From NCBI GenBank assembly GCA_002069815.1, contig MWCB01000009.1:1-52895 (forward strand): DNA of 52,895 bases, read 5' to 3'. The position numbers and the translations under genes were made by a program. Each line of letters starts with the position of its first letter. Within the stretch, counting starts at the first letter, position 1. Shown one piece after another: positions 42,517 to 51,718 of this stretch. The notes beneath the pieces were generated by a model. That model searched no databases. It was not told the DNA's origin and was given only the letters and a program-made list of their open reading frames with translations. This DNA comes from Tenericutes bacterium ADurb.Bin239 (GTDB lineage Bacteria; Bacillota_I; Bacilli_A; RFN20; CAG-826).

Positions 42517-43998
42517 ATGGATGCCTTTGATTATAAGCATTATTTAACTATTCAAAAGCGTGAGATCTTAAAGCGAATTAAGCTTTTTGACAATAAGCTT
42601 TATTTAGAATTTGGTGGTAAACTTATTGAAGATTATCACGCTGCTCGTGTTTTGCCAGGTTTTCATCCTAACGGGAAACTTGAAATTTTTTCGCGTTTAA
42701 AAGATGAAATTGAAGTTATTATTGTCGTTAACACGAATGACATTGTCGCTAATAAAATAAGACACGATAACAATGTTTCTTATCAAGCAGAAGTTGAACG
42801 TTTAATTGATGACTTTAGGGCCAAAGAAATCCTTATCAGCGGGGTTGTCTTTTCCTTCTTTAGTGAATCAGCTGTTACTAATGCATTCATTAAAAAGTTA
42901 TCGAGAAACAAAATTAAAACTTATAAGCATTATTTAATTGATGGCTATCCCCATGACTTAGAAAAAATAGTGAGTGATAACGGTTTTGGGCGGAATGAAT
43001 ATGTTGAGACTACAAGGCCGCTTGTTGTTATTACCGCGCCAGGATCAGGCAGTGGGAAAATGGCAACTTGTTTATCGCAACTCTATCACGATAATAAAAA
43101 TGGAATTAGAGCCGGATACGCTAAATATGAAACATTCCCAATTTGGAATTTACCGCTTAATCATCCCCTTAATTTAGCGTATGAAGCAGCGACCGTTGAT
43201 TTAGGTGACTTTAACGTTATTGACCCATATCACTTAGATAAATTTAATATTAAGGCCACGAATTATAACCGTGATGTTGAAGCTTTCCCGGTCTTAAAAG
43301 CCATGTTTGAAAAGATGTATGGGGCAACACCTTATCACTCCCCAACAATGATGGGTGTTAATATGGCTGGTTTCGCTCTTCGTGATGAGGCTACCATTAT
43401 CAAAGCATGTGAAGATGAAGTTATTCGTCGTTACTACACTGCTCAAAAGTATCTTTTCTTAGATAAATATAATGTGGCCAGTGTCGATAAAATTAAAGTT
43501 ATTATGAATAAGTTAGGTGTCGTTGAAACGGACCGTAAGTGTGTTTTACCAGCTCTGCAAAAAGCAGAAAAAACTCATGTTCCATGTATGGCATTAATGT
43601 TAAAGGATAGTACTATTATTACTGCTAAAACATCAAAGCTTCTAAGCGCAGCGGCAGCCCTATTCTTAAATGCTGTTAAACACTTAGCAAATATTAATGA
43701 TGCCATTCCGCTTATTTCGCCCAATCTTATTGAACCAATTCAAAATTTGAAAACACATATTAATCCAGCGAATGAATCAATGATGGATTTAAATGAGACT
43801 TTAATCTCTTTAGCGATCCAGGCGCCAATGAACGCCTTATCCGAATTAGCGCTTACACAGATTGATAAATTAAAAGGAGCGCAAGCTCATTCATCGGTGC
43901 TACTTGATAAACAAGATTTGCAAATTTTAAAACAAATAGGAATTGATGTTACGGAAGAGAGTGTTCCCGCATCAAATAAATTATACTGGAGGTCATGA
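42517..43998 (+). CDS. DUF1846 family protein
   Basis: A 493-residue protein. I start at the ATG preceded by GAGAGG at 9 nt rather than the ATG abutting it. Full-length match in style to DUF1846: AFDYKHYLTIQ at the start, a central TAPGSGSGKMATCLSQLYHD nucleotide-binding-like loop, and TMMGVNMAGFAL. The function of the family is not established. Its place between prs and hpt hints at nucleotide metabolism. It overlaps the hpt ribosome site. Confidence 0.85.
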   Translation: MDAFDYKHYLTIQKREILKRIKLFDNKLYLEFGGKLIEDYHAARVLPGFHPNGKLEIFSRLKDEIEVIIVVNTNDIVANKIRHDNNVSYQAEVERLIDDFRAKEILISGVVFSFFSESAVTNAFIKKLSRNKIKTYKHYLIDGYPHDLEKIVSDNGFGRNEYVETTRPLVVITAPGSGSGKMATCLSQLYHDNKNGIRAGYAKYETFPIWNLPLNHPLNLAYEAATVDLGDFNVIDPYHLDKFNIKATNYNRDVEAFPVLKAMFEKMYGATPYHSPTMMGVNMAGFALRDEATIIKACEDEVIRRYYTAQKYLFLDKYNVASVDKIKVIMNKLGVVETDRKCVLPALQKAEKTHVPCMALMLKDSTIITAKTSKLLSAAAALFLNAVKHLANINDAIPLISPNLIEPIQNLKTHINPANESMMDLNETLISLAIQAPMNALSELALTQIDKLKGAQAHSSVLLDKQDLQILKQIGIDVTEESVPASNKLYWRS

Positions 43999-44000
43999 CG

Positions 44001-44537
44001 ATGCTAAATGATTTAAAAAAAGTTTTAGTGACAGAAGCAGAAATTAAACAAATTGTAAAACGTGTATCTTCCGCGATAACGAAAGATTATAAAGATAAAG
44101 AACTTGTAATTATCGGCATTTTAAAAGGAGGCGCCCCTTTTATGATGGATTTAATTAAAGAAATTAATCTGCCACTTATAATCGACTTTATTCGCGTTGA
44201 ATCTTATCACGGTGGCACGACTTCAGGTGAATTAATTTTTCGAAAGGATATTGAAGTTGATATCGCGAATAAGCATGTTTTAATCGTCGATGATATTATT
44301 GATAGTTCAAGAACTCTAAAAATGGTCATTGAACTATTTAAAAAGCGTCACGCTAGTTCAATTGAAGTAGTGACCTTACTTGATAAACCAAGTGGCCGTG
44401 TTATTGATTATACTCCCAAATACATTGGCACTACGATTGGGAATGAATTTGTGGTTGGTTACGGTTTAGATTACCAAGAAAAATATCGGAACGTTCCGTG
44501 TATTGGCGTTTTAAAAGAAGAAATTTATAAAAAATAA
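44001..44537 (+). CDS. hpt: hypoxanthine phosphoribosyltransferase
   Basis: Salvages hypoxanthine or guanine using PRPP. 178 residues from the ATG 8 nt after GGAGG (an ATG 6 nt earlier is too close). Motifs: ILKGGAPF, the RVESYHGGTTSGE loop, the PRPP motif LIVDDIIDSSRT and VVGYGLDYQEKYRNVP. Last gene of the upp-prs-DUF1846-hpt run; it abuts the convergent gene with no gap. Confidence 0.95.
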   Translation: MLNDLKKVLVTEAEIKQIVKRVSSAITKDYKDKELVIIGILKGGAPFMMDLIKEINLPLIIDFIRVESYHGGTTSGELIFRKDIEVDIANKHVLIVDDIIDSSRTLKMVIELFKKRHASSIEVVTLLDKPSGRVIDYTPKYIGTTIGNEFVVGYGLDYQEKYRNVPCIGVLKEEIYKK

Positions 44538-45734
44538 TTAATTATCAGTAAAATTATCAAAATAACCTTGAATTAATACAACTGGTGTCCCTTTGTCACC
44601 GGAACCACTTACTAAGTCACATAATGACCCAACAAGGTCAGTTATTTGACGCGGGGTAGTTCCAAGCGTTGCTTTTGTTTCTACAAGGTCTTTTGGTTTA
44701 TCTTTAATGGATTTTTCAATAGCTTTTGTTAGCTTGGCGCCAGTAAGACTTTTGAAGTCATTATCCGCGAGATATTTTAATTTTACTTCATTTGGAGTAC
44801 CGCTTAGTCCTAGGGTAAAGAAAGGGGAGACAACTGGGTCCGCTAACTCCCAAATATGGCCTTGTGGATCTTTAAAAGCGCCATCGCCATACACTAAGAC
44901 TTCAATATGTTTACCAGTTTTGTCTAAGAACATTTTTTGAATTTGTTCCACTAAAACTTGTCCGTCACGCGGGAAAAGTTTTATTGAATCTTCGGTTGCT
45001 TTATTAGAACCAAGCAGTCCATATTTTGGATTATAACCCTTTTCACCGAGTTGTGGTTTTGTCAATAAATCGTCTAAACCATATACGATAGCGGCTCCAC
45101 ACGCGCGTAATTTTTGTTTAGATTCAAAGCGAGTATGAACATCACAAGTTAAGACATTTTTGGTATATTTGAGTATCATTTGCGCGTGATTTGCAAATAA
45201 TAACTCAATTTTGCAGCCTTCCGCTAATACTAAATCAGTATATAGTTCAACATAATCAATCCCTGTAAATTCGTGTTTTGGATAACCAAAGTGTTTACGA
45301 AATTCTGCTACTGTTAACATATCAGTGTATGGATTAATGCCAGCCTTCTCAATTAAACTTTCTGGTAGCAAAGCATTACCAACTTCGTCTCGAGGATAAG
45401 AGAGCATTAAGTAAATTTTCTTGGCTCCACGCGCAATGCCGCGTAATAAAGTAGCAAAACGATTGCGTGATAAAATGGGAAAAATAACGCCTAGTTCACC
45501 ACTAGGGAATTTTTCTTTTATTGCGGCGGCGATTGCATCAATTGAAGCATAGTTTCCTTGGGCTCGCGCAAGAAGTGATTCAGTAATACCGACGATATCG
45601 CGGTCGCGCAATGAAAAGCCGTCACTTTTTGCCGCCGCTAAAACACTATCAACAACGATAGTCGCTAAATTATCACCACTACGAACTATTGGACAGCGAA
45701 TTCCGCGTGCACTTGTGCCTATTTTGCGTTTCAT
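44538..45734 (-). CDS. coenzyme F420-0:L-glutamate ligase-like protein
   Basis: A 398-residue protein related to CofE/FbiB-type ligases (ARGIRCPIVRSGDNLATIVVDSV; DRDIVGITESLLARAQGNY; VLVYGDGAFKDPQGHIWELADPVVSP). F420 biosynthesis is not otherwise seen and is not expected here, so the acceptor is probably different. It lies directly after the FAD-dependent gene on the same strand with no gap, implying an operon. The stop abuts the end of hpt. Confidence 0.75.
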   Translation of the reverse strand: MKRKIGTSARGIRCPIVRSGDNLATIVVDSVLAAAKSDGFSLRDRDIVGITESLLARAQGNYASIDAIAAAIKEKFPSGELGVIFPILSRNRFATLLRGIARGAKKIYLMLSYPRDEVGNALLPESLIEKAGINPYTDMLTVAEFRKHFGYPKHEFTGIDYVELYTDLVLAEGCKIELLFANHAQMILKYTKNVLTCDVHTRFESKQKLRACGAAIVYGLDDLLTKPQLGEKGYNPKYGLLGSNKATEDSIKLFPRDGQVLVEQIQKMFLDKTGKHIEVLVYGDGAFKDPQGHIWELADPVVSPFFTLGLSGTPNEVKLKYLADNDFKSLTGAKLTKAIEKSIKDKPKDLVETKATLGTTPRQITDLVGSLCDLVSGSGDKGTPVVLIQGYFDNFTDN

Positions 45735-47150
45735 TTAATTAAGTCCCTTTAAGATATTACGGGCAATATAAACACCGCATGCTCCCGCTTGGGCAAGACC
45801 GCGGGTTAACCCAGCGCCGTCTCCCCCTAAATATAAGCCCTTAATTGCTTTTGTTTCAAATTCATGAGTAATTTCAGGACGAGCGCTATAATACTTAGCC
45901 TCAACCCCATAGAGAAGTGTATGTTCAGTAGCAATACCTGGCGTAATCTTATCGAGAACCCGAATCATCTCAATAATTGATTGTAATGTTTTATAAGGTA
46001 AACAAAGCGCTAAGTCACCAGGAACCGCTTCCTTTAAGGTTGGGCGCATGAAGCCTTCACTAAGACGTTTAACCGTCGTGCGCCGTCCTAAGAGAAGATC
46101 GCCAAACTTTTGAACAAGGACAGAACCACACGCTAATTGGTTAGCGAGTGATGATACTTTAACGGCATATTCATTTGGTTTATTAAAAGGTTCCGCAAAG
46201 TGGTGTGACACTAAAAGGGCAAAGTTTGTATTTTCTGATTTAAATTTTTCATCTTTGTAGGAGTGACCATTAACATTAATAACGCCATTATAGTTTTCCA
46301 TAACCACATGCCCACTAGGATTAGAGCAAAAAGTACGAACAGTGTTACCCGTTGAAGTACGATAAACAAACTTACCTTCGTAGAGATGCTCATTAATTTC
46401 TTCCATAATTAAGTCATTACATTCGACTCTAACGCCCACATCAACTTGGGTTTGATCCATTTTAATACCGCGTTTTTCCAAAATGCTATCGAGCCATTTA
46501 CTACCTTCACGACCAACCGCTAAAACAACCTTGGGTGCCGTATATTTTTTCTTGTCTTTCGTAATAACACCACGAATTTCATCGTTCGTAGTGATGATTT
46601 CAACGACGTCCGTAGCAAAAAGCATTGTTACTTTCTTTTGTAAGTGTTTAAAGATACGACCCAAGATTTTAAAATTTTCTTCAGTCCCTAGGTGTCGTAC
46701 TTTACTGCGGAGTAACCGAACCCCCACACTCATAGCCCGGAGCTCAATTTCTTTTACTTTCGGTGTATATGGATCAGTGATTTCATTACTCGCTCCAAAC
46801 TTTAAGTTGATACCATCAACATAATTGATAAGATCTAGCAATTCATCGCGCTCTAAATAATCTTGCATCCATCCCCCAAATTCACTAGTGATGTTGAATT
46901 TGCCGTCTGAATATGCTCCGGCGCCGCCAAAACCACTTGTAATGGAACATGATGGATAGCATTCTTGATAGCCCTCTCTATTAATCGGACATTTATCTAG
47001 CACACCTTTTAAGATTGGACAACTGCGTGTGTTAATATCCCGTCCTTTTTCGATTAATAAAACTTTGAGATTTGGTCTAAGCGTTGTTAATTCATAAGCA
47101 CAAAAATAACCTGCTGGTCCCGCGCCGACAATAATTACATCATAATCCAT
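45735..47150 (-). CDS. FAD-dependent oxidoreductase, COG2509-like
   Basis: A 471-residue flavoprotein with a dinucleotide-binding GAGPAGYFCAYEL (8-20), a cysteine-rich segment CPILKGVLDKCPINREGYQECYPSC (29 residues after the first motif), GFGGAGAYSDGKFN, and a C-terminal FAD segment GLYLGGDGAGLTRGLAQAGACG. It resembles uncharacterised COG2509 dehydrogenases. Substrate unknown. First gene of a two-gene operon with the F420-ligase-like gene. Confidence 0.82.
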   Translation of the reverse strand: MDYDVIIVGAGPAGYFCAYELTTLRPNLKVLLIEKGRDINTRSCPILKGVLDKCPINREGYQECYPSCSITSGFGGAGAYSDGKFNITSEFGGWMQDYLERDELLDLINYVDGINLKFGASNEITDPYTPKVKEIELRAMSVGVRLLRSKVRHLGTEENFKILGRIFKHLQKKVTMLFATDVVEIITTNDEIRGVITKDKKKYTAPKVVLAVGREGSKWLDSILEKRGIKMDQTQVDVGVRVECNDLIMEEINEHLYEGKFVYRTSTGNTVRTFCSNPSGHVVMENYNGVINVNGHSYKDEKFKSENTNFALLVSHHFAEPFNKPNEYAVKVSSLANQLACGSVLVQKFGDLLLGRRTTVKRLSEGFMRPTLKEAVPGDLALCLPYKTLQSIIEMIRVLDKITPGIATEHTLLYGVEAKYYSARPEITHEFETKAIKGLYLGGDGAGLTRGLAQAGACGVYIARNILKGLN

Positions 47151-47285
47151 AGCAAAAGAGTCTCCTTAATGTATTTAGCAACCTTGAGGGGTTATCGGTT
47201 TTTTATTTTCCCTTTTTATTTTAGCAAATAACCAAAAGTTTATTGTTGTTTTTAATAATAATGGAAACGCTTTAAATAAATTAAT

Positions 47286-47310
47286 AAAAAAGTCCGACAT
47301 TTTATCGGAC
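47286..47310 (-). terminator. terminator after tRNA-Ser
   Basis: On the minus strand GTCCGA pairs with TCGGAC around a 7-nt loop, followed by six T. Confidence 0.82.
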
Positions 47311-47322
47311 AATCGTTTTATC

Positions 47323-47413
47323 TGGCGGAGAAAGAGGGATTTGAACCCTCGCGCCCTGTTACAGACCTACTAGCTTTCCAAGCCAGCCCCTTCAGCCTCT
47401 TGGGTATTTCTCC
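47323..47413 (-). tRNA. tRNA-Ser (GGA anticodon)
   Basis: The minus strand reads a full class II tRNA: acceptor GGAGAAA pairing with TTTCTCC, a D arm, an anticodon loop TTGGAAA giving GGA (serine UCC/UCU), a long variable arm, a T arm with GGTTCAAATCC, and encoded GCCA at the 3' end. It lies between the flavoprotein operon and the YwaF-like gene; its own terminator follows. Confidence 0.95.
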
Positions 47414-47443
47414 AGCAGTGCGGTTATTATAGCAACTCCGTCG

Positions 47444-48235
47444 TTATTTGTCACTATTTGTAGTTGCAGAATTCTCAGGTTCTTTATATATTTTAAAGGG
47501 TGTAAAGCGACTAAATAAAGAAAAGACAAGATGGGTACCAACAAATGGGCCAAATAGTTGAAGAACAAACATGAGAATTTGAAAAAAGATAGGCGACTTT
47601 TCGTTAAGCCACTCAAATGGTCCAATCGCTAATGGTTTTTCAAAGAACATAAGGTTGGTACCAAATATTTTATTTAATATGACCGCGGCTACCATAAAGA
47701 CCGATGAGAAAATTATAAAAGGTAAGAAGTCTTTGATTGTCGGTTCATAAAGTTCATGGCGCAAGATTAAAAAGCCAATGAGAATAAAGTTCATATGGAA
47801 TAAAATCGAGTGCAGTGATAGAAAATGATAGAAGGGATAGAAAATAAGCGAACTAGACGGATAAATTAAAAAAGCTAGACCAGAGCCCATCCCTCCATAC
47901 ATTATCCATGAGTAGGCTGCTCTTTGAATTTTCCCTTTACCAAACGCCACAATAACAAAAGCATAAAGAAAGATTGAACAGTAATATAAAGGTACAAATC
48001 GATTTAAACTAGCGGAATCTACCACATAATTTACGATATTCCATACAATTTTAAATATTTCTAAACCGACTAAAACAAGGCTATATACTTTAAAAAAACG
48101 CATTATTTTTTCTTTGGTCCATCGTTTGGTTAATACATAAAAAAGAATGGCTAGCATTCCAAAAAAAAGGACGAGTCCCAAGTGACTTAAAGTAAAAAGC
48201 CCTGCTGCTGGCGCATCGCCTTCTTTTCTAAACAT
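47444..48235 (-). CDS. YwaF/TMEM164-like integral membrane protein
   Basis: A 263-residue protein with about seven hydrophobic segments and almost no soluble part. RFVPLYYCSIFLYAF and a central HSILFHMNFILIGF with paired histidines resemble YwaF-type proteins of unknown function. GAGGGA precedes the ATG. A tRNA-Ser gene follows 30 nt after its stop on the same strand. Confidence 0.55.
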   Translation of the reverse strand: MFRKEGDAPAAGLFTLSHLGLVLFFGMLAILFYVLTKRWTKEKIMRFFKVYSLVLVGLEIFKIVWNIVNYVVDSASLNRFVPLYYCSIFLYAFVIVAFGKGKIQRAAYSWIMYGGMGSGLAFLIYPSSSLIFYPFYHFLSLHSILFHMNFILIGFLILRHELYEPTIKDFLPFIIFSSVFMVAAVILNKIFGTNLMFFEKPLAIGPFEWLNEKSPIFFQILMFVLQLFGPFVGTHLVFSLFSRFTPFKIYKEPENSATTNSDK

Positions 48236-48257
48236 TTTCCCTCGTTTTCATTATCCA

Positions 48258-48291
48258 ATTTTACCATAAGCAACCATTTATTTGGTAAAAT
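48258..48291. promoter_or_regulatory. divergent promoters within a 9-bp inverted repeat
   Basis: AATTTTACC (48257-48265) and GGTAAAATT (48284-48292) are inverted repeats, each containing an extended -10 (TGGTAAAAT), one firing leftward into the YwaF-like gene and one rightward. The rightward one ends 6 nt before the ATG at 48298. Confidence 0.6.
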
Positions 48292-48297
48292 TAATAT

Positions 48298-49218
48298 ATG
48301 GAAAAATTGACTTTTGTCATTACTAATATTGACGCCGGCCAACGACTTGATAAATATTTGAAAAAGATTATGCCGACCGCTCCTCAAAGTTTTATTTATA
48401 AGTTAATACGGATAAAAGATGTAAAAGTAAACAGTAAAAAGAGTGACGCTAACTATATATTAGAAGAAGACGACACTGTCGTCATTTTTTTAACAAAAGA
48501 ACAAGTCACTGACTTTATTGTTCCTTATACATTTACTAAAATACATCGTCCCTTAAATATTATTTTTGAAGATGAAAATATTTTAGTTATAAATAAAGAA
48601 GCCGGACTCTTAGTGCATGGAACTGAAACAGAAAGTGAACTAACCCTAACAAATATTGTCCTTACTTATCTCTCCGATAAAGGCGAGTTTGACCCTAAAA
48701 AGCGCGGATATATCCCTTCGCCCGTAAGTCGGCTTGACCGTGAAACTAGTGGAATTGTTATCTTCAGCAAGCGCCAAAGTGTTCATCAAGCACTTGCAAA
48801 CGCTTTTACTAAGGAAAATGAAGTTCTTCGCTTATATCGTTTAGTTGTTTGTGGTACACTAAAAGTGGATGAAGGAGTTATTGATCTCCCTTTAAAAAGG
48901 GAGAATAGTCTAACGATTCCTGCTGACGATGGTCAAAATGCCCTGACTCATTACCGAGTTATAAAACGTGGACTCACCAAAACATATGTTGAGGCGCGTC
49001 TTTTAACGGGGCGTCAGCACCAAATTCGCGCCCACTTCAGTGCGATTAATCATCCGCTGGTGGGCGACCTTAAATATGGAAGTCCAACCTTAGGGCCCCT
49101 TGCTCTTAACGCTTACAAGGTAGTGTTCATCGCCCTTCCCTCACCCCTTGACTATTTAAATGGTCATGAATTTATTGCCGATAATACGGCTCCCTTACTA
49201 AAAGAATTAGGAGATTAA
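48298..49218 (+). CDS. RluA-family 23S rRNA/tRNA pseudouridine synthase
   Basis: Converts uridines to pseudouridine. A 306-residue protein with an N-terminal S4 RNA-binding domain (about 14-60), then the RluA core with the catalytic D147 in SRLDRETSG, and LTGRQHQIRAHF. Closest in plan to RluC/RluD. There is no Shine-Dalgarno before the ATG and the -10 lies 6 nt upstream, so the transcript may be leaderless. The next gene starts 3 nt after the stop. Confidence 0.9.
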   Translation: MEKLTFVITNIDAGQRLDKYLKKIMPTAPQSFIYKLIRIKDVKVNSKKSDANYILEEDDTVVIFLTKEQVTDFIVPYTFTKIHRPLNIIFEDENILVINKEAGLLVHGTETESELTLTNIVLTYLSDKGEFDPKKRGYIPSPVSRLDRETSGIVIFSKRQSVHQALANAFTKENEVLRLYRLVVCGTLKVDEGVIDLPLKRENSLTIPADDGQNALTHYRVIKRGLTKTYVEARLLTGRQHQIRAHFSAINHPLVGDLKYGSPTLGPLALNAYKVVFIALPSPLDYLNGHEFIADNTAPLLKELGD

Positions 49219-49221
49219 AGT

Positions 49222-50916
49222 ATGCGCAACATTGAAACACTCTATGAAAAATGGTTGAACCATTCAGAAATGCCACGCAAGCTTGTCAGTGAATTAAAAA
49301 AGATGAGTCCAAAAGCAAAGTTAGATGCCTTCTATCAAGATGCTGAGTTTGGCACAGCGGGAATGCGGGGTATTTTAGGGGCTGGCACAAACCGGATTAA
49401 TATCTTCACAATTAGAAAAGCCGCATATGGGTTTGGGCTATATGTCATTAAACATTATCAAGACGCTAAAAAACGGGGCATTGTTATTGCCCATGATAAT
49501 CGTCATATGAGTGAAGAATTTACCAAAGAATGTATGAAAACATTACGGAGTTTAGGAATTAAAACATTCATTTTTGATGAATTAAAACCGACTCCGCTTT
49601 TAAGTTATGCTGTTCGTCACCTTAACGCGATTGGGGGCATTATGATTACTGCCTCCCATAACCCTAAAAACTATAATGGGTTTAAAGTATATGATGATAC
49701 AGGTGCGCAGCTTACTCCTGAGAAAGTTGATTTATTACTTGCGGAACTTAAAAAGTTACCGAACTGTTTAGATATTGAAATAGGCGAAGCGGAAAATGGT
49801 TATGCGCTTCTAAGCGATGATGTTGAACTTACTTATTTCTGTAAAGTGATGAAAATACAATTGCGTAGAGATCAACCTAAAAACGGGTTTAAGATTGTCT
49901 TTTCGCCACAGCATGGGACAGGGGCTAAATTAGGGATGCGGGCGCTCAATGTTATTGGGTACGAAGTAATTCCGGTCGCTGATCAAATGAAACCAGACCC
50001 TAATTTTACTTACACTAAGAGTCCTAATCCTGAAGAAAAAGCCGCGTATAGTGAAGCCATCAAGCATGCGCGAGCACATGGGGCGCATATGATTATTACA
50101 ACTGACCCTGACGCTGATCGCTTAGGTATTGTAGTCCGCAATAAAGCTAATGGTTTTGATTATTTAACAGGAAATCAAAGCGCGGCTTTACTTCTTGATT
50201 ACTTATGCAAAACGCATATTGAGTTAGGCCATGATATTAAAGGTAAATATTTATATACGACAATCGTAAGTAGCAGTTTAGCTAACCATATTGCTGAGAG
50301 TTATGGTCTAAAAGTAAAAGAGTTCTTAACTGGATTTAAGTTCATTGGTGCGCAAATTGCCGAAGATGATGCTAAAAATGAGAAAAAATTCTTTTTTGGT
50401 TACGAAGAAAGTTATGGACTTTTAGCGGCACCTTTTGTTCGTGATAAAGACGCCATTCAAGCTTTAGTACTTTATAGTGAAATGACACTTTATTATCATT
50501 TACAAGGTAAGACTCTCGGTGAAGTTTTAGCGAAACTAAATGCTAAACACGGGTACCATCATGATATTACTAAATCAGTCGCGTTCCCTGGCGCTGCTGG
50601 TCAGGCGGAGATGGTTGAAATATTAACGAGATTGCGTAATAATCCGCCGATGACGCTCGGTGGTCTTAACATTCTTAAGTATGATGATTACTTAACGAGC
50701 AAGAGTGTTGAAAAAGGAAAAACAAAAAAACTTACCTTACCGAAGAGTGATGTTATTCGTTATCATTTAGAAGGGGGTACCACAATTTCGATCCGGCCAA
50801 GTGGTACTGAACCAAAATGTAAAATATATTATGGCATTCTTGCGGATAATGAAAAAGAAGCGCAAGACTTACTCACGCTTCTGGAAAATGATATTAAAGT
50901 TCATTTTACTTTATAA
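49222..50916 (+). CDS. pgcA: phosphoglucomutase (alpha-D-phosphohexomutase)
   Basis: Interconverts glucose-1-P and glucose-6-P. 564 residues, the usual long Firmicute type. The phosphoserine loop TASHNPKNYNGFKVYDDTG, metal loop TTDPDADRLG, sugar loop GYEESYG and phosphate site RPSGTEPKCKIY are intact. It starts 3 nt after the pseudouridine synthase stop with weak TTAAAG-type upstream sequence, so it is probably coupled. The end overlaps the convergent gene by 11 bp. Confidence 0.95.
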   Translation: MRNIETLYEKWLNHSEMPRKLVSELKKMSPKAKLDAFYQDAEFGTAGMRGILGAGTNRINIFTIRKAAYGFGLYVIKHYQDAKKRGIVIAHDNRHMSEEFTKECMKTLRSLGIKTFIFDELKPTPLLSYAVRHLNAIGGIMITASHNPKNYNGFKVYDDTGAQLTPEKVDLLLAELKKLPNCLDIEIGEAENGYALLSDDVELTYFCKVMKIQLRRDQPKNGFKIVFSPQHGTGAKLGMRALNVIGYEVIPVADQMKPDPNFTYTKSPNPEEKAAYSEAIKHARAHGAHMIITTDPDADRLGIVVRNKANGFDYLTGNQSAALLLDYLCKTHIELGHDIKGKYLYTTIVSSSLANHIAESYGLKVKEFLTGFKFIGAQIAEDDAKNEKKFFFGYEESYGLLAAPFVRDKDAIQALVLYSEMTLYYHLQGKTLGEVLAKLNAKHGYHHDITKSVAFPGAAGQAEMVEILTRLRNNPPMTLGGLNILKYDDYLTSKSVEKGKTKKLTLPKSDVIRYHLEGGTTISIRPSGTEPKCKIYYGILADNEKEAQDLLTLLENDIKVHFTL

Positions 50917-51718
50917 GTTTCTTTAGCACACCGATGATACCGTCATTGTTATTATCCTTGACGGTTTTCATTTTTGCATATTCTTTAACACTAGGGACCC
51001 CATTATTCATCCATACCCCATATTTGGCCCACGCGAGCATTTCTTTATCATTTTCAGCATCACCAAAAGCAATAACGTTACTTTGTGGAATGTTGTAGTA
51101 ATCGGCAACGTACTCAATCCCTTCTTTTTTAGTACTTGCGCCTTGCCATAATTCAGCATACCCTTCTAAATTCCAAAAGCGGATATGAAGACCAGGGAAA
51201 GATTCAACAATTGCTGTGATTTTCCGTTTTGATTCGGGGTCAAATTGATGGAAGAGGAAAATGAGAGTTAAAGGATCTTCTTTTAGTTTAAGAAAGGGGT
51301 CACCATACACAATGGTGCCGCGATCATTCCAAAAGAAAGTGTTAAGCGCTTCATCGTGTCTTAGTAAATAAACGTAATGTTCAGTTTCAATCATTAGGTT
51401 GCCTAAATGTTCATAGCCAATCTTCTCCACCATTTGGCGTAATACATTACGGTCGAAAGTTCTAGTTCTTTTCGGAAAATGAGGATTACTTGGATCTGAA
51501 GTAAGGGCACCATTATAAGTAACAAGTGGTGCTTTAATTCCTAATTCTTGTTGATAACTGTAAGCCGCGCGTAAAGGACGACCAGTGGCAATAACAATAG
51601 TATGACCAGCCGCGCCTAAACTATTTAAGTAATCGCGGGTTTTAGGGGTGATCCGTTTATCATCAGTTAAGAGGGTTCCATCTAGATCAAGGGCAATTAA
51701 GTATTTGTCCTTGCTCAT
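50906..51718 (-). CDS. Cof-type HAD-IIB phosphatase
   Basis: A 270-residue haloacid dehalogenase hydrolase: motif I ALDLDGTLLTDD (nucleophile D near 10), motif II VIATGRP, and motif IV AFGDAENDKEMLAWA, with a type IIB cap between. Such enzymes dephosphorylate sugar phosphates, FMN or pyridoxal phosphate; substrate unknown. It overlaps the upstream trpS by 4 nt (ATGA), so the two are one operon. Convergent with pgcA with an 11-bp overlap. Confidence 0.9.
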   Translation of the reverse strand: MSKDKYLIALDLDGTLLTDDKRITPKTRDYLNSLGAAGHTIVIATGRPLRAAYSYQQELGIKAPLVTYNGALTSDPSNPHFPKRTRTFDRNVLRQMVEKIGYEHLGNLMIETEHYVYLLRHDEALNTFFWNDRGTIVYGDPFLKLKEDPLTLIFLFHQFDPESKRKITAIVESFPGLHIRFWNLEGYAELWQGASTKKEGIEYVADYYNIPQSNVIAFGDAENDKEMLAWAKYGVWMNNGVPSVKEYAKMKTVKDNNNDGIIGVLKKLIK

